Of a DNA stretch of 64,000 bases, positions 8,350 to 16,035 are shown one piece after another (within the stretch, counting starts at the first letter, position 1; each line of letters starts with the position of its first letter). The notes below the pieces were generated by a model. It ran no database searches. It was not told the DNA's origin and saw only the letters and a program-made list of their open reading frames with translations. Source of the DNA: DASQMT01 sp963827335 (GTDB taxonomy: Bacteria > Actinomycetota > Thermoleophilia > Solirubrobacterales > Solirubrobacteraceae); NCBI GenBank assembly GCA_963827335.1, contig CAWHAP010000015.1, positions 186,001 through 250,000 on the forward strand, in the 5' to 3' direction. Both the position numbers and the translations under genes were made by a program.

Positions 8350-8354
8350 AGGAG
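8349..8354 (+). promoter_or_regulatory. Shine-Dalgarno site of the RTX-like gene
   Basis: AAGGAG, ten bases before the ATG at 8365. Its first base belongs to the 3' foot of the upstream stem-loop. Confidence 0.6.
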
Positions 8355-8364
8355 CCAATTCCGC

Positions 8365-9948
8365 ATGCAGTTCCCCTCCCGCAAGGCGCGCGTCGCCCTG
8401 CTCGCCGGCGTGGCCACGTTCGGCGTCGCCGGCACGGCGAGCGCGTCGACGGCCGACTACAACACGGCGACGGACGCGCTCGCGATCACCGTGACCGGCG
8501 CCGACACGCTGGACAAGCTCGAGTGCGTCGGCGGCTTCGTCCAGTTCAACGGCGCCGATCCGCTGCGTGACGGCGCTCCGCCCGCCCAGCAGACCGGCTG
8601 CGCCGCGTCGGCGAGCCTCACCGTCACCGAGGCCGACAACACGCAGGCCAACACGAACAAGAACGTCGTCGACCTGCGCGGCGTCCTGCGGAAGGACTGG
8701 CTCGGCCTCGCCGCGGCGAACGCCACGCCGGTGATCAACCTCGGCGGCGGCGACGACACCGTCTGGGGCACCGAGTTCGGCGACGCCATCACGCCCGGCC
8801 GCAACGCCGACGAGGTCCACGGCTTCGGCGGCAACGACTCGATCGTCTGGAACCAGGGCGAGGGCTCCGACGTCATGGACGGCGACCTCGGCGTCGACAC
8901 CGTCGTGGACAACGGCGGCACGGGCGACGAGACGTTCGACATCAAGCCGAAGGCCGGCGACGCCACCCGCGTCGACGTCTCGCGCACGTCCGCGGGCGCC
9001 TTCACGCTCGACATCGAGGTCGAGAAGCTCCAGCTCAACCTCAACGACGGCAACGACGTCGTCACCGGCCAGACCGGCGTGGCGGGCCTCGTCGTCCCGA
9101 CGATCAGCGGCGGCAACGGCAACGACAGCCTCGGCGGCACCGACGCGGGCGACACCCTCGACGGCGGCGCCGGCAACGACACGATCGTCGGCGCCAGGGG
9201 CAACGACAGGATGATCGGCGGCGAGGGCGACGACGCCATGATCTGGAACCCGGGCGAGGGCTCGGACACGATGGACGGGGACGCCGGCAACGACACGGCC
9301 GTGGACAACGGCGGCGCCGGCAACGAGCACTTCATCGTCACCGCCCAGGGCCAGCGCGTCACCGCGACCCGCGACAACGCCGCGCCGTTCTTCCTCGACA
9401 TCGCCACCACCGAGACGCTCGACCTCAACACGAACGCCGGCGACGACACCGTCGAGGTCAACGGCGGCCTCGGCGCGCTGATCAAGGTCGACGCCAACCT
9501 CGGCGACGGCAACGACACGATCAAGGCCCAGAACGGCGCGGTCGACGTGATCGACGGCGCGGCCGGCACCGACACGGCCACCACGGACGCGAACGATCAG
9601 GTGACCAACGTCGAGAACGGCGGCGGCGGCGCGGCCAAGAAGGTCGCGTTCGTCTCCAAGAAGCTCAAGGTCAAGGGCGGCAAGGCGAAGCTGCGCATCA
9701 CCTGCCCCGCCGGCGGCGTCGCCTGCAAGGGCAACGCCGCGATCCTGCGCGGCAAGAAGGTCGTGGGCAGGATCGCGATCGACATGCAGCCCGGCCAGAC
9801 CAAGATCTACAGGATCCAGCTGAACCGGAACACCCGGGTCAAGCTGGCCAAGGACGCCGACAAGAAGCTCGCCGCCACCGCGCGCGTGCGCTACACCGCC
9901 GGCGGCAAGACGATCACGAGCAAGAAGGCGCTCAAGATCGTCGGCTAG
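8365..9948 (+). CDS. Secreted RTX-like calcium-binding repeat protein
   Basis: A 527-residue exported protein. A signal peptide (ALLAGVATFGVAGTASA) is followed by degenerate hemolysin-type nonapeptide repeats such as GGGDDTVWG, GGNGNDSLGG, GGAGNDTIVG and GGEGDDAMI, clustered around residues 130-165 and 248-300 and again near 385. These repeats bind Ca2+ and form parallel beta-rolls outside the cell. The last 100 residues are a Lys-rich beta domain (KKVAFVSKKLKVKGGKAKL) found at the C-termini of secreted actinobacterial proteins, possibly for wall attachment. There is no enzymatic domain and no type I secretion gene nearby. Its TAG stop shares CTAG with the convergent glycosylase gene. Confidence 0.8.
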   Translation: MQFPSRKARVALLAGVATFGVAGTASASTADYNTATDALAITVTGADTLDKLECVGGFVQFNGADPLRDGAPPAQQTGCAASASLTVTEADNTQANTNKNVVDLRGVLRKDWLGLAAANATPVINLGGGDDTVWGTEFGDAITPGRNADEVHGFGGNDSIVWNQGEGSDVMDGDLGVDTVVDNGGTGDETFDIKPKAGDATRVDVSRTSAGAFTLDIEVEKLQLNLNDGNDVVTGQTGVAGLVVPTISGGNGNDSLGGTDAGDTLDGGAGNDTIVGARGNDRMIGGEGDDAMIWNPGEGSDTMDGDAGNDTAVDNGGAGNEHFIVTAQGQRVTATRDNAAPFFLDIATTETLDLNTNAGDDTVEVNGGLGALIKVDANLGDGNDTIKAQNGAVDVIDGAAGTDTATTDANDQVTNVENGGGGAAKKVAFVSKKLKVKGGKAKLRITCPAGGVACKGNAAILRGKKVVGRIAIDMQPGQTKIYRIQLNRNTRVKLAKDADKKLAATARVRYTAGGKTITSKKALKIVG

Positions 9949-10520
9949 CCCCGCGCTGCCTCCAGGATGCCCGGCAGCGCCCGGGCATCCTGGAACAGCG
10001 TCTCCCGCAGGCCCGGGCTGCGCAGTGCGGCCGCGGGATGCAGCCACGGCACCAGCCGCCAGTCCCCGGCGGCGAGGACGGCGCCGTGGACCTCGGTGAT
10101 CTTCCGGCCGGGCGCGAAGTGCGCGAGCGCATGGCGCCCGACCGGGATCACCACCTCCGGCCGGATGAGCGCGAGCTGGCGCTCCAGCCAGGGCCGGTGG
10201 TGGGCGACCTCGGCGGCCTTCGGGTCGCGGTTGCCCGGCGGCCGCGCCTTGACCGCGTTCGTGATGAACACGTCGGCGCGCGCCAGCCCCGCCGCGGCCA
10301 GCAGCTCGTCGAGCAGCTGCCCCGAGCGCCCCACGAACGGGCGCCCCAGCTCGTCCTCCATGCGCCCCGGCGCCTCGCCGATGAGCACCACGCCGGCGGT
10401 CGGGCTGCCCTCGCCGGGCACGATGTGGGTCGCCTCCTCGCAGATCGCGAAGCCGCAGCCGCGATGGCTCCGTATCTCCTCGTGCAGGGCCTCCAGCGGC
10501 GACACTAGGGCTGCAGCCAT
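9945..10520 (-). CDS. Uracil-DNA glycosylase, family 4-like, lacking most Fe-S ligands
   Basis: A 191-residue base-excision-repair protein. The fold markers of family 4 (UDGa) are clear: VVLIGEAPGRMEDELGRPFVGRSG (residues 44-67, with GEAPG at 48-52), ITNAVKARPPGNR and the C-terminal HPAAALR (161-167). It would remove uracil from DNA. Family 4 enzymes hold a 4Fe-4S cluster through four cysteines; by my alignment, three of these positions are F24, A92 and H107/H108 here and only C27 remains, with C22 displaced. The protein may therefore be cluster-free. The start at 10520 overlaps the preceding regulator gene by 16 bases, making it the last gene of the envelope-stress operon. Confidence 0.8.
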   Translation of the reverse strand: MAAALVSPLEALHEEIRSHRGCGFAICEEATHIVPGEGSPTAGVVLIGEAPGRMEDELGRPFVGRSGQLLDELLAAAGLARADVFITNAVKARPPGNRDPKAAEVAHHRPWLERQLALIRPEVVIPVGRHALAHFAPGRKITEVHGAVLAAGDWRLVPWLHPAAALRSPGLRETLFQDARALPGILEAARG

Positions 10521-11161
10521 CCCCGCTCCACCGCCCACCGGCTCAGCTCGTGCCGGTTGGACAGCTGGAGCTTGCGCAGGACCGCGGACACGTGCGCCTC
10601 GACCGTCTTGGCGGAGATGCCGAGGCGCGCCGCGATCTCCTTGTAGAGGTAGCCGCGCGCGATGTGGCGCAGGACCTCGCGCTCGCGCGCGGTGAGCTGG
10701 TCGAGCTCGGGGTCGGCGACGGCCGGGGCGGCCTCGGGCCCGCCGGCGAACGCGTCGAGCACGAACCCCGCCAGGCGCGGCGAGAAGACGGCGTCCCCGC
10801 CGGCCACGCGGCGCACGGCGTCCGCCAGGTCGGGCCCGGAGATCGTCTTCGTGACGTAGCCGCGGGCGCCCGCGCGGATGATGCTGATCACGTCGTCGGG
10901 GGCGTCGGAGACGCTGAGCGCCAGGAAGCGCACGGCGGGGCGCCGCGGGACCACGCCGCGGATCACCTCGACGCCGCCGCCGTCGGGCATCTGCACGTCG
11001 AGCAGCACGACGTCGGGCTCGGACTCCACGATGCACTCGATCGCCTCGCCGACCGCGCCGGCGTCGCCGACCACGTCGACCAGGCCGTCCAGCTCGGCGC
11101 GGACGCCGGCCCGGAACAGGCCGTGGTCGTCGACGAGCACGACGCGCGGGAGGCCGCTCAC
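10505..11161 (-). CDS. LuxR/NarL-family response regulator (LiaR-like)
   Basis: A 218-residue two-component response regulator. The receiver domain (residues 5-122) has the acidic pair D11/D12, phosphoacceptor D55 in VVLLDVQMPD and the conserved K105 in GYVTKT. A LuxR-type helix-turn-helix (about 150-215) shows LTAREREVLRHIARG and AARLGISAKTVEAHVS. It starts with a GTG overlapping the kinase stop codon (GTGA), so the pair is translationally coupled. By analogy with LiaR/VraR it would activate cell-envelope stress genes, perhaps including its own operon. The partner assignment is firm from position; the signal is inference. Confidence 0.9.
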   Translation of the reverse strand: MSGLPRVVLVDDHGLFRAGVRAELDGLVDVVGDAGAVGEAIECIVESEPDVVLLDVQMPDGGGVEVIRGVVPRRPAVRFLALSVSDAPDDVISIIRAGARGYVTKTISGPDLADAVRRVAGGDAVFSPRLAGFVLDAFAGGPEAAPAVADPELDQLTAREREVLRHIARGYLYKEIAARLGISAKTVEAHVSAVLRKLQLSNRHELSRWAVERGWLQP

Positions 11162-12420
11162 GGGTCCATCACCAGCTCGACCTCGGTCCCCGCGCCCGGC
11201 CGGGTGTGGATCTCGGCGCGGCCGCCGTGGCGCTCCATGCGGCCGAGCACCGACTCGCGCAGGCCGCGCCGGTCGGCCGGCACGGCGGCGAGGTCGAAGC
11301 CCGGCCCGCGGTCGCGCACGAACACCTCGACGCGGTCGCCCTGCACCTCGGCGTAGACGCTGATCGCGGCGTCCGGGGCGAACTTGACGGCGTTGAGCAC
11401 CGCCTCGCGCGTCGCCGCGACGAGCGCGCCGGCGCGCTCGTCGAGCGGGCGGTCGCCGACCGCGACCACCTCCACCGGGACGCCGTGCGCGTCCTCGATC
11501 TCCGCGACGGCCGCCTCGAGGGCGGCGGCGAGCGACTCGCCGCGATCCGGCCGCGAGCCGGCGTTGAGCCAGGCGCGCAGCTCGCGCTCCTGGCGCCGGG
11601 CGAGCGCGGCGACCTCGCGCGGGTCCGACGCCCGCTTCTGCATCAGCGCGAGCGTCTGGAGCACGGAGTCGTGCAGGTGGGCGGCCAGCTCGGCGCGCTC
11701 CTGCGTGCGGATGCGCTCGGCGCGCTCCTCGGTCAGCCCGCGGCCGAGCCGCAGCCACCACGGAGCGAGGATCACCGTCATCGCCACCAGGACGACGAAG
11801 ACGGCGAGCGTGACGTCGCGATCGGGCGTCAGCGCCCCGTTGAGCCACAGGAACACGAGGGCGGCGCCGACCACCAGGCTCGCGCCGAGCGTCACGAAGC
11901 CGATCGACGGGCGGCTGAGGCGCAGGCCGCGGCGGGGGCGCCCGGCGCCGCCGCCCGGCAGCGCGCGCTCGCGCGGCGGCGGCTCCACCACCGTGGTGCG
12001 CTGCGACTGGCGCCAGATCAGGGCGCCGCCGCCGGACAGCAGCGCGAGCGGCCACACGACGACGTCCCCCACCCACACTCCCCAGGCGCGGAACAGCAGC
12101 AGCACGGCGAGCGTCAGCAGCACGATCCCGCCCGCCACCTGCCAGCGCTCGCGCCCGCCGAAGGAGGCGGCGAGCGCCCGGCCGCGGGACGGCGTGCGGG
12201 CGCCGGGCGGGATCACCGCCCAGCAGAAGAGGTACAGCGCGACGCCGACGCCGCCGGCCAGCGCGATGACGCCGAAGCCGATGCGCAGCACGAGCGGGTC
12301 GACGCCGAGCCGCGGCGCCAGCCCCGCGCAGACGCCGCCGAGCATCGCGCCCGCGGGGTCGCGGCGCAGCGGCGCGGGTCGCGTCGTCTCCGGGTGCGTC
12401 ACCGACACGGATGTTCGCAC
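11158..12420 (-). CDS. PspC-domain sensor histidine kinase (LiaS-like)
   Basis: A 420-residue membrane kinase. An N-terminal PspC domain (residues 17-75, RRDPAGAMLGGVCAGLAPRLG) includes one membrane helix. Further hydrophobic segments are visible at about 97-110, 118-135, 173-193 and 203-222. The phosphoacceptor is H250 in AAHLHDSVLQTL (HisKA_3 type), followed by an HATPase domain with N-box REAVLNAVKF and G-box VRDRGPGFDL. The start is a GTG at 12420. It would sense the membrane or envelope state and phosphorylate the adjacent regulator. PspC here replaces an extracellular sensor domain, a layout known in actinobacteria. Confidence 0.9.
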   Translation of the reverse strand: MRTSVSVTHPETTRPAPLRRDPAGAMLGGVCAGLAPRLGVDPLVLRIGFGVIALAGGVGVALYLFCWAVIPPGARTPSRGRALAASFGGRERWQVAGGIVLLTLAVLLLFRAWGVWVGDVVVWPLALLSGGGALIWRQSQRTTVVEPPPRERALPGGGAGRPRRGLRLSRPSIGFVTLGASLVVGAALVFLWLNGALTPDRDVTLAVFVVLVAMTVILAPWWLRLGRGLTEERAERIRTQERAELAAHLHDSVLQTLALMQKRASDPREVAALARRQERELRAWLNAGSRPDRGESLAAALEAAVAEIEDAHGVPVEVVAVGDRPLDERAGALVAATREAVLNAVKFAPDAAISVYAEVQGDRVEVFVRDRGPGFDLAAVPADRRGLRESVLGRMERHGGRAEIHTRPGAGTEVELVMDP

Positions 12421-12424
12421 CGCG

Positions 12425-12622
12425 TCAGGAGGGTCCGCGCGGCGGGCCGGCGAGGCCGCAGACGAGGAGGATGCCGCCGACGGCGGCCGCCACCGCCGGG
12501 AGCATGTAGGCGATGCTGAGGTCGAGCACGTCGGTCTGGTCGAGCATGAGCAGGCCGCCCAGCGCGATCAGGATCACGCCGGCGGCCAGCGAGGCCGGGT
12601 CGAAGCCGGGCCGCGGGGTCAC
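12425..12622 (-). CDS. Small two-helix membrane protein of the Lia-like operon
   Basis: A 65-residue protein with two hydrophobic helices (SLAAGVILIALGGLLMLDQ and YMLPAVAAAVGGILLVCGLA), as in the short LiaF/LiaI-type transmembrane domains. It starts with a GTG that overlaps the stop of the upstream PspC gene (GTGA) and ends four bases before the kinase start, so it belongs to the operon. A role as accessory regulator of the kinase is plausible but rests on context. Confidence 0.75.
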   Translation of the reverse strand: MTPRPGFDPASLAAGVILIALGGLLMLDQTDVLDLSIAYMLPAVAAAVGGILLVCGLAGPPRGPS

Positions 12623-13716
12623 GCGGCCCCCTCGCAGGCGGCGAAGCTCGTGCCCGGCCGGACGTCCATGTCGTTGCGGTCGAAGCCGTCGAAGGCGTCG
12701 AAGGCGGTGTCGCGGTCGCCGACCCGCACCGCGCCGACGCCGACGTCCGTGATCAGGTGCAGATGGCGCGTGCCGGGCGTGACGCGCGCGTCGTCCTCGA
12801 TGTCGAGGTCGACGCCGCCCTGCTCGCCGTCACCGGTGTCGATCGCCCCGACGCCGATCTTCGCCTCGGTGGTCACGCACATGTCGTCGGGCACGAGCAC
12901 CTGGATCTCGCCCAGGCCGATGTCGAGGTGCAGGTCGGTGCGGCCGGCGGGCAGCTCGACGTCGCGCAGGTCGACCATCATCTCGCCGACCCCCATCTCG
13001 TATCCCCGGTCCAGGTCGGCGGTCGAGGCAGGTCGAAACGTGCGCTCGCCCCACGTGCCCCGCACGTCGAGATCGGTGGCCGCGACGGCGGCGAGCGGCA
13101 GGGCGAGCACGATCGCCGGGGCGATCAGCCAGCGCGCGCCGCCGCGGAACGCGCCGCCGACGAGGCCGATGCCGCAGGCCACGATCAGGCCGGCGATGAC
13201 GACGCCGCCGCCGAGCGCGGAGCCCGCGGCCGCGGCCGTGAAGCCGCCGGCGGCCAGCGCGAGCAGCACGACGCCGATGGCGATCCGCGCCGCGAGCCGG
13301 CCGATGTGGTCGGCCCCGTCGTCGCGGACGACCCGGATCAGCAGGTAGGCGACGACGCCGGCGGCGAGCAGCAGCGACAGCTCGGGTCCCCACATCCAGC
13401 CGGGCATGAGGATCGCGAGCGCGGCGACCACGAGCAGGCCGACGCCGACCGTGCGCGCGAGGCCCCAGCGCAGCGGCGCCGCGTGCGGATCGTCGCTCGG
13501 CAGGAAGGCGAGCCCGGCGAGGTAGAGGAAGAGGCCGACCCCACCCGCGAAGGTGAGGATCACGAACGTGATCCGGATCGCCAGCGGGTCGATGCCCAGG
13601 TGACGGCCGATCCCGCCGGCGACGCCTCCGATCAGCGAGTCGTCGCTCGAGCGGGTCAGGCGCGGGCGCGGCGGGGTCGGGGGCGGCTGCTCGTCGGTGG
13701 GCGGCATGTCGGTCAT
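12619..13716 (-). CDS. PspC-domain membrane protein with LiaF-like C-terminal domain
   Basis: A 365-residue protein. After a proline-rich cytoplasmic start comes a PspC domain (residues 20-80; SSDDSLIGGVAGGIGRHLG), then several membrane helices (about 95-210, including IAIGVVLLALAAGGFTAAAAG), then an extracellular beta-rich C-terminal half with regular repeats of DLDV/ETRAHI-like strands (DVELPAGRTDLHLDIGLGEI). This order matches LiaF-type and 'cell wall-active antibiotic response' proteins that hold their kinase inactive. The ATG at 13716 was preferred over a GTG three codons earlier. A CCCTCATAGGG promoter-like motif lies 57 bases upstream. First gene of the five-gene operon. Confidence 0.82.
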   Translation of the reverse strand: MTDMPPTDEQPPPTPPRPRLTRSSDDSLIGGVAGGIGRHLGIDPLAIRITFVILTFAGGVGLFLYLAGLAFLPSDDPHAAPLRWGLARTVGVGLLVVAALAILMPGWMWGPELSLLLAAGVVAYLLIRVVRDDGADHIGRLAARIAIGVVLLALAAGGFTAAAAGSALGGGVVIAGLIVACGIGLVGGAFRGGARWLIAPAIVLALPLAAVAATDLDVRGTWGERTFRPASTADLDRGYEMGVGEMMVDLRDVELPAGRTDLHLDIGLGEIQVLVPDDMCVTTEAKIGVGAIDTGDGEQGGVDLDIEDDARVTPGTRHLHLITDVGVGAVRVGDRDTAFDAFDGFDRNDMDVRPGTSFAACEGAA

Positions 13717-13773
13717 GGCGGTCACTGTGCCGTCCGGGACGGCCGTCCACCATTGGGAATCACCCTGAGGCGA

Positions 13774-13784
13774 CCCTATGAGGG
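13774..13784 (-). promoter_or_regulatory. CCCTCATAGGG promoter-like motif (copy 1)
   Basis: An 11-base near-palindrome, read CCCTCATAGGG on the minus strand and followed by T, giving TAGGGT. It is 57 bases before the PspC gene and 33 bases before the divergent RTX-like gene. The same 11-mer occurs at 38637 and 58740. Confidence 0.45.
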
Positions 13785-13817
13785 AAACAAGGGACGGCCT
13801 GCCCCGTCCAGGCTGAC

Positions 13818-15230
13818 ATGCGCCTGCTCCTGCTCGCCGCCGTCCTGGCGCTGCTCCTCGCGGCGCCGGCGCGCGCGGGCGCGCCGGCACCCGGCGGGGC
13901 CGTGACGATCCGCTCGGCGCTCGAGGGCGACTTCGACATCCGCGAGGACTTCCGCACCACCGTCCGCTGGCTCGTCTACACGGCCGCGCCGGGACACGCG
14001 AACCGCCTGCGGGTGCGCTTCCACGGCCGCCGGACGACCCTGACCGACCCCGCGGGCATCAAGGCGCGCACGGGGTGCGAGCAGCGCACCCGCACGCGGG
14101 TCGTGTGCACGCAGCGGGGCGCGGTGTCGGCCGAGCACCACGCGGCGGTGCTGGCGCTCGGCGACGGGGACGACGAGCTGCGCATGCGGGGCGTCTCCCG
14201 CGACGGGTCGACCGCCGTGCGCCCCGGAGCCGGCGACGACGTGGTGCGCGGCTCGGCCGGCGCCGACACGATCACGGGCGGCGCCGGGGACGACCGGCTC
14301 GCCGGCCGCGACGGCGACGACGCGATCGGCGCCGGAGCGGCGCCGGACGGCGCGGACCGCATGCACGGCGGTCGCGGCGACGACCTCGTGGCCTACCCGG
14401 CGCGCAGCGGCGCCGTGCACGCCGACCTGGCCGGCGACGCGGACGACGGGGAGGCCGGCGAGCGCGACCGGATCGGGCGCGACGTCGAGCGCCTGCGCGG
14501 CGGGGCGGGCGCGGACGACCTCGCGGGCGACGACCGCGACAACCGGCTCGACGGCGGCGCCGGGGCCGACCGCCTCGCGGCGGGCGGCGGGGCCGACCGC
14601 CTGAGCAGCGCCGGCGACGGCGCCGTGCTCGACGGCGGGCCGGGCGAGGACGCGATCGAGGCCGGCGGCGGGGCGGCGCGGATCGACGGCGGTCCGGGCC
14701 GCGACGGCATCGCCGACACGAGCGGGGAGGCGGGCGCGCCGTCGGTGGTGGCGGCGCGCGACGGCGCCGCGGACGAGATCGCCTGCGTCGGGGCCGGGGA
14801 CGGCGTCACCGCCGACGCGCCCGACCTCGTCGTCGGCTGCGGCGCGCTCGACCGCACAGGCTCCCCCGTCGGGCGGCTGCTCCTCGCGCTCGGCCCCTAC
14901 GGCGGACTGTCCAGCGGGCCGTTCGCCCGGCGGCTCGACCGCTCCTCCGACGATACGGTGTCGATCCCGCTCGGCTGCCCCCAGGACATGGGCCGGCCGT
15001 GCCGGCTGCGCGTCGAGCTGCAGCTCGGAGGCCGCCGGCTCCTGCGCACCGGCGTCGTCGCAGTGGATCCCGGCGGCCTGGCCGAGGCGGAGGGCTTCAT
15101 GTCCCGCGCCCGCTTCCGGCGCGCCAGGTTGCGGACGGTCGTCGCGCGGGTCGCGACCGCCGACCGCGACGGCGCGCAGGTGCTGCAGCGCGAGGAGATC
15201 CGGGTCCGGCGGGACCCCTATGGCTTCTGA
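13818..15230 (+). CDS. Secreted RTX-like repeat protein
   Basis: A 470-residue exported protein. The signal peptide (LLLLAAVLALLLAAPARAG) is followed by a beta-rich domain and then by many degenerate Ca2+-binding nonapeptides between residues about 120 and 300 (GAGDDVVRG, GGAGDDRLAG, GGRGDDLVA, GGAGADDLAG, GGAGADRLA). The C-terminal 140 residues form another beta domain with paired cysteines (CPQDMGRPC). No catalytic motif is visible. A surface or matrix role is likely. It is divergent from the envelope-stress operon, and the shared region carries the CCCTATGAGGG motif, which suggests common control but does not prove it. Confidence 0.78.
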   Translation: MRLLLLAAVLALLLAAPARAGAPAPGGAVTIRSALEGDFDIREDFRTTVRWLVYTAAPGHANRLRVRFHGRRTTLTDPAGIKARTGCEQRTRTRVVCTQRGAVSAEHHAAVLALGDGDDELRMRGVSRDGSTAVRPGAGDDVVRGSAGADTITGGAGDDRLAGRDGDDAIGAGAAPDGADRMHGGRGDDLVAYPARSGAVHADLAGDADDGEAGERDRIGRDVERLRGGAGADDLAGDDRDNRLDGGAGADRLAAGGGADRLSSAGDGAVLDGGPGEDAIEAGGGAARIDGGPGRDGIADTSGEAGAPSVVAARDGAADEIACVGAGDGVTADAPDLVVGCGALDRTGSPVGRLLLALGPYGGLSSGPFARRLDRSSDDTVSIPLGCPQDMGRPCRLRVELQLGGRRLLRTGVVAVDPGGLAEAEGFMSRARFRRARLRTVVARVATADRDGAQVLQREEIRVRRDPYGF

Positions 15231-15298
15231 GCGCGCTGGATCACTCGTCCAGTTCGTGTGCCCGACGTCACGGAATCCGTCAAGGACCGACGTATCCT

Positions 15299-15313
15299 GA
15301 CGATGAGATCGTC
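15299..15313. promoter_or_regulatory. Inverted repeat before a small gene
   Basis: GACGAT (15299-15304) and ATCGTC (15308-15313) form a perfect six-base inverted repeat around GAG. It touches a TATCCT -10-like box at 15293-15298 and ends one base before the preferred ATG at 15315. It is placed where a repressor or an mRNA hairpin could block the start. Confidence 0.35.
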
Positions 15314-15314
15314 T

Positions 15315-15587
15315 ATGACCAGCGAGCGCACACAGGCGTACGGCCGCGTCCTCCGCACCCTGGAGGACGTCGGCCCCACGAAGCTGCACGACTCCGAGCA
15401 GGCCCGCATCCGCGAGGCCATCGACGAGCTGATCTTCGCCGCCGCCGCCGACGAGGCCCGCCAGACCCGCGCGGACGTCGAGGCGCTCACGGAGCACCTC
15501 GTCGCCTCGGGCCGCTGGACCGAGTCGCGCGCCGCCGAGCTGGCGGACGACATCCTGGCCTGCGGGCCGCTCGCGCCCGTCGCGTAG
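15315..15587 (+). CDS. Small conserved helical protein
   Basis: A 90-residue, acidic, mostly helical protein (TSERTQAYGRVLRTLEDVGP; later ADVEALTEHLVASGRWTESRAAELADDI). I know similar short proteins from related actinobacteria but no function for them. Alternative starts exist at 15303 (ATG) and 15258 (GTG). I prefer 15315 because the conserved part begins at TSERTQAYG. A TATCCT box at 15293 and an inverted repeat at 15299-15313 suggest regulated transcription. It has no membrane segment and no recognisable DNA-binding motif. Confidence 0.6.
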   Translation: MTSERTQAYGRVLRTLEDVGPTKLHDSEQARIREAIDELIFAAAADEARQTRADVEALTEHLVASGRWTESRAAELADDILACGPLAPVA

Positions 15588-15593
15588 CACCCG

Positions 15594-15965
15594 TCAGGCG
15601 ATCCAGGCCGGCACGCCGCGGTCCGTGCCGTCGGCGAGCTGCGCGCGGGCGCCCGCCGGCGCGGTGACGATCGCGGCGCACCCGTCGTCGGTCGCGATCC
15701 GGCGCGGTGCCGCGGCCGGCAGCACGACCGTGTCGCCCGCGCCGAGCGCCAGCCGCTCGCCGGCGAGCTCGAGCGTCGCGCTGCCCGCGATCAGCGTCCA
15801 GATCTGCTCGGCGTCGAACGTATGCGCCGGGCCGCCGGCGCCCGGCTCCATGTCGACGCGCCAGACCGAGCGCGCCGCGCCGCCCTGGCTGGGCGAGGCG
15901 AGCGTGGTCATGACGGCGTTGGGGGTCGCGGTGCGGCGCGCGTCGGCGCGGTGGATGACGGGCAT
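15594..15965 (-). CDS. Small cupin-domain protein
   Basis: A 123-residue single-domain cupin. The barrel motifs are seen as GPAHTFDAEQIWTLIAG (with a His and Glu but only a partial metal set) and LGAGDTVVLPAAAPRRI. It is transcribed away from the MarR-type gene with 70 bases between the starts, a region carrying two operator-like repeats, so it is the likely target of that regulator. Proteins of this kind can be sensors or small isomerases. The missing second histidine in motif 1 makes metal binding uncertain. Confidence 0.78.
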   Translation of the reverse strand: MPVIHRADARRTATPNAVMTTLASPSQGGAARSVWRVDMEPGAGGPAHTFDAEQIWTLIAGSATLELAGERLALGAGDTVVLPAAAPRRIATDDGCAAIVTAPAGARAQLADGTDRGVPAWIA

Positions 15966-15984
15966 GTCGGGGCGCTCCGGTAGG

Positions 15985-16029
15985 GTTCGACAACGTGGTT
16001 GTCGGTAATCGTAAACCTGGTTGTCGAAC
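15985..16029. promoter_or_regulatory. Two MarR-type operators between divergent cupin and MarR genes
   Basis: Site 1 is the perfect palindrome CGACAACGTGGTTGTCG at 15988-16004. Site 2, CGTAAACCTGGTTGTCG at 16010-16026, matches it at 14 of 17 positions and starts 22 bases later, about two helical turns. GTTCGACAAC (15985-15994) and GTTGTCGAAC (16020-16029) also form an outer 10-base inverted repeat. The size and symmetry suit a dimeric winged-helix MarR protein. Confidence 0.65.
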
Positions 16030-16035
16030 TCGTCA

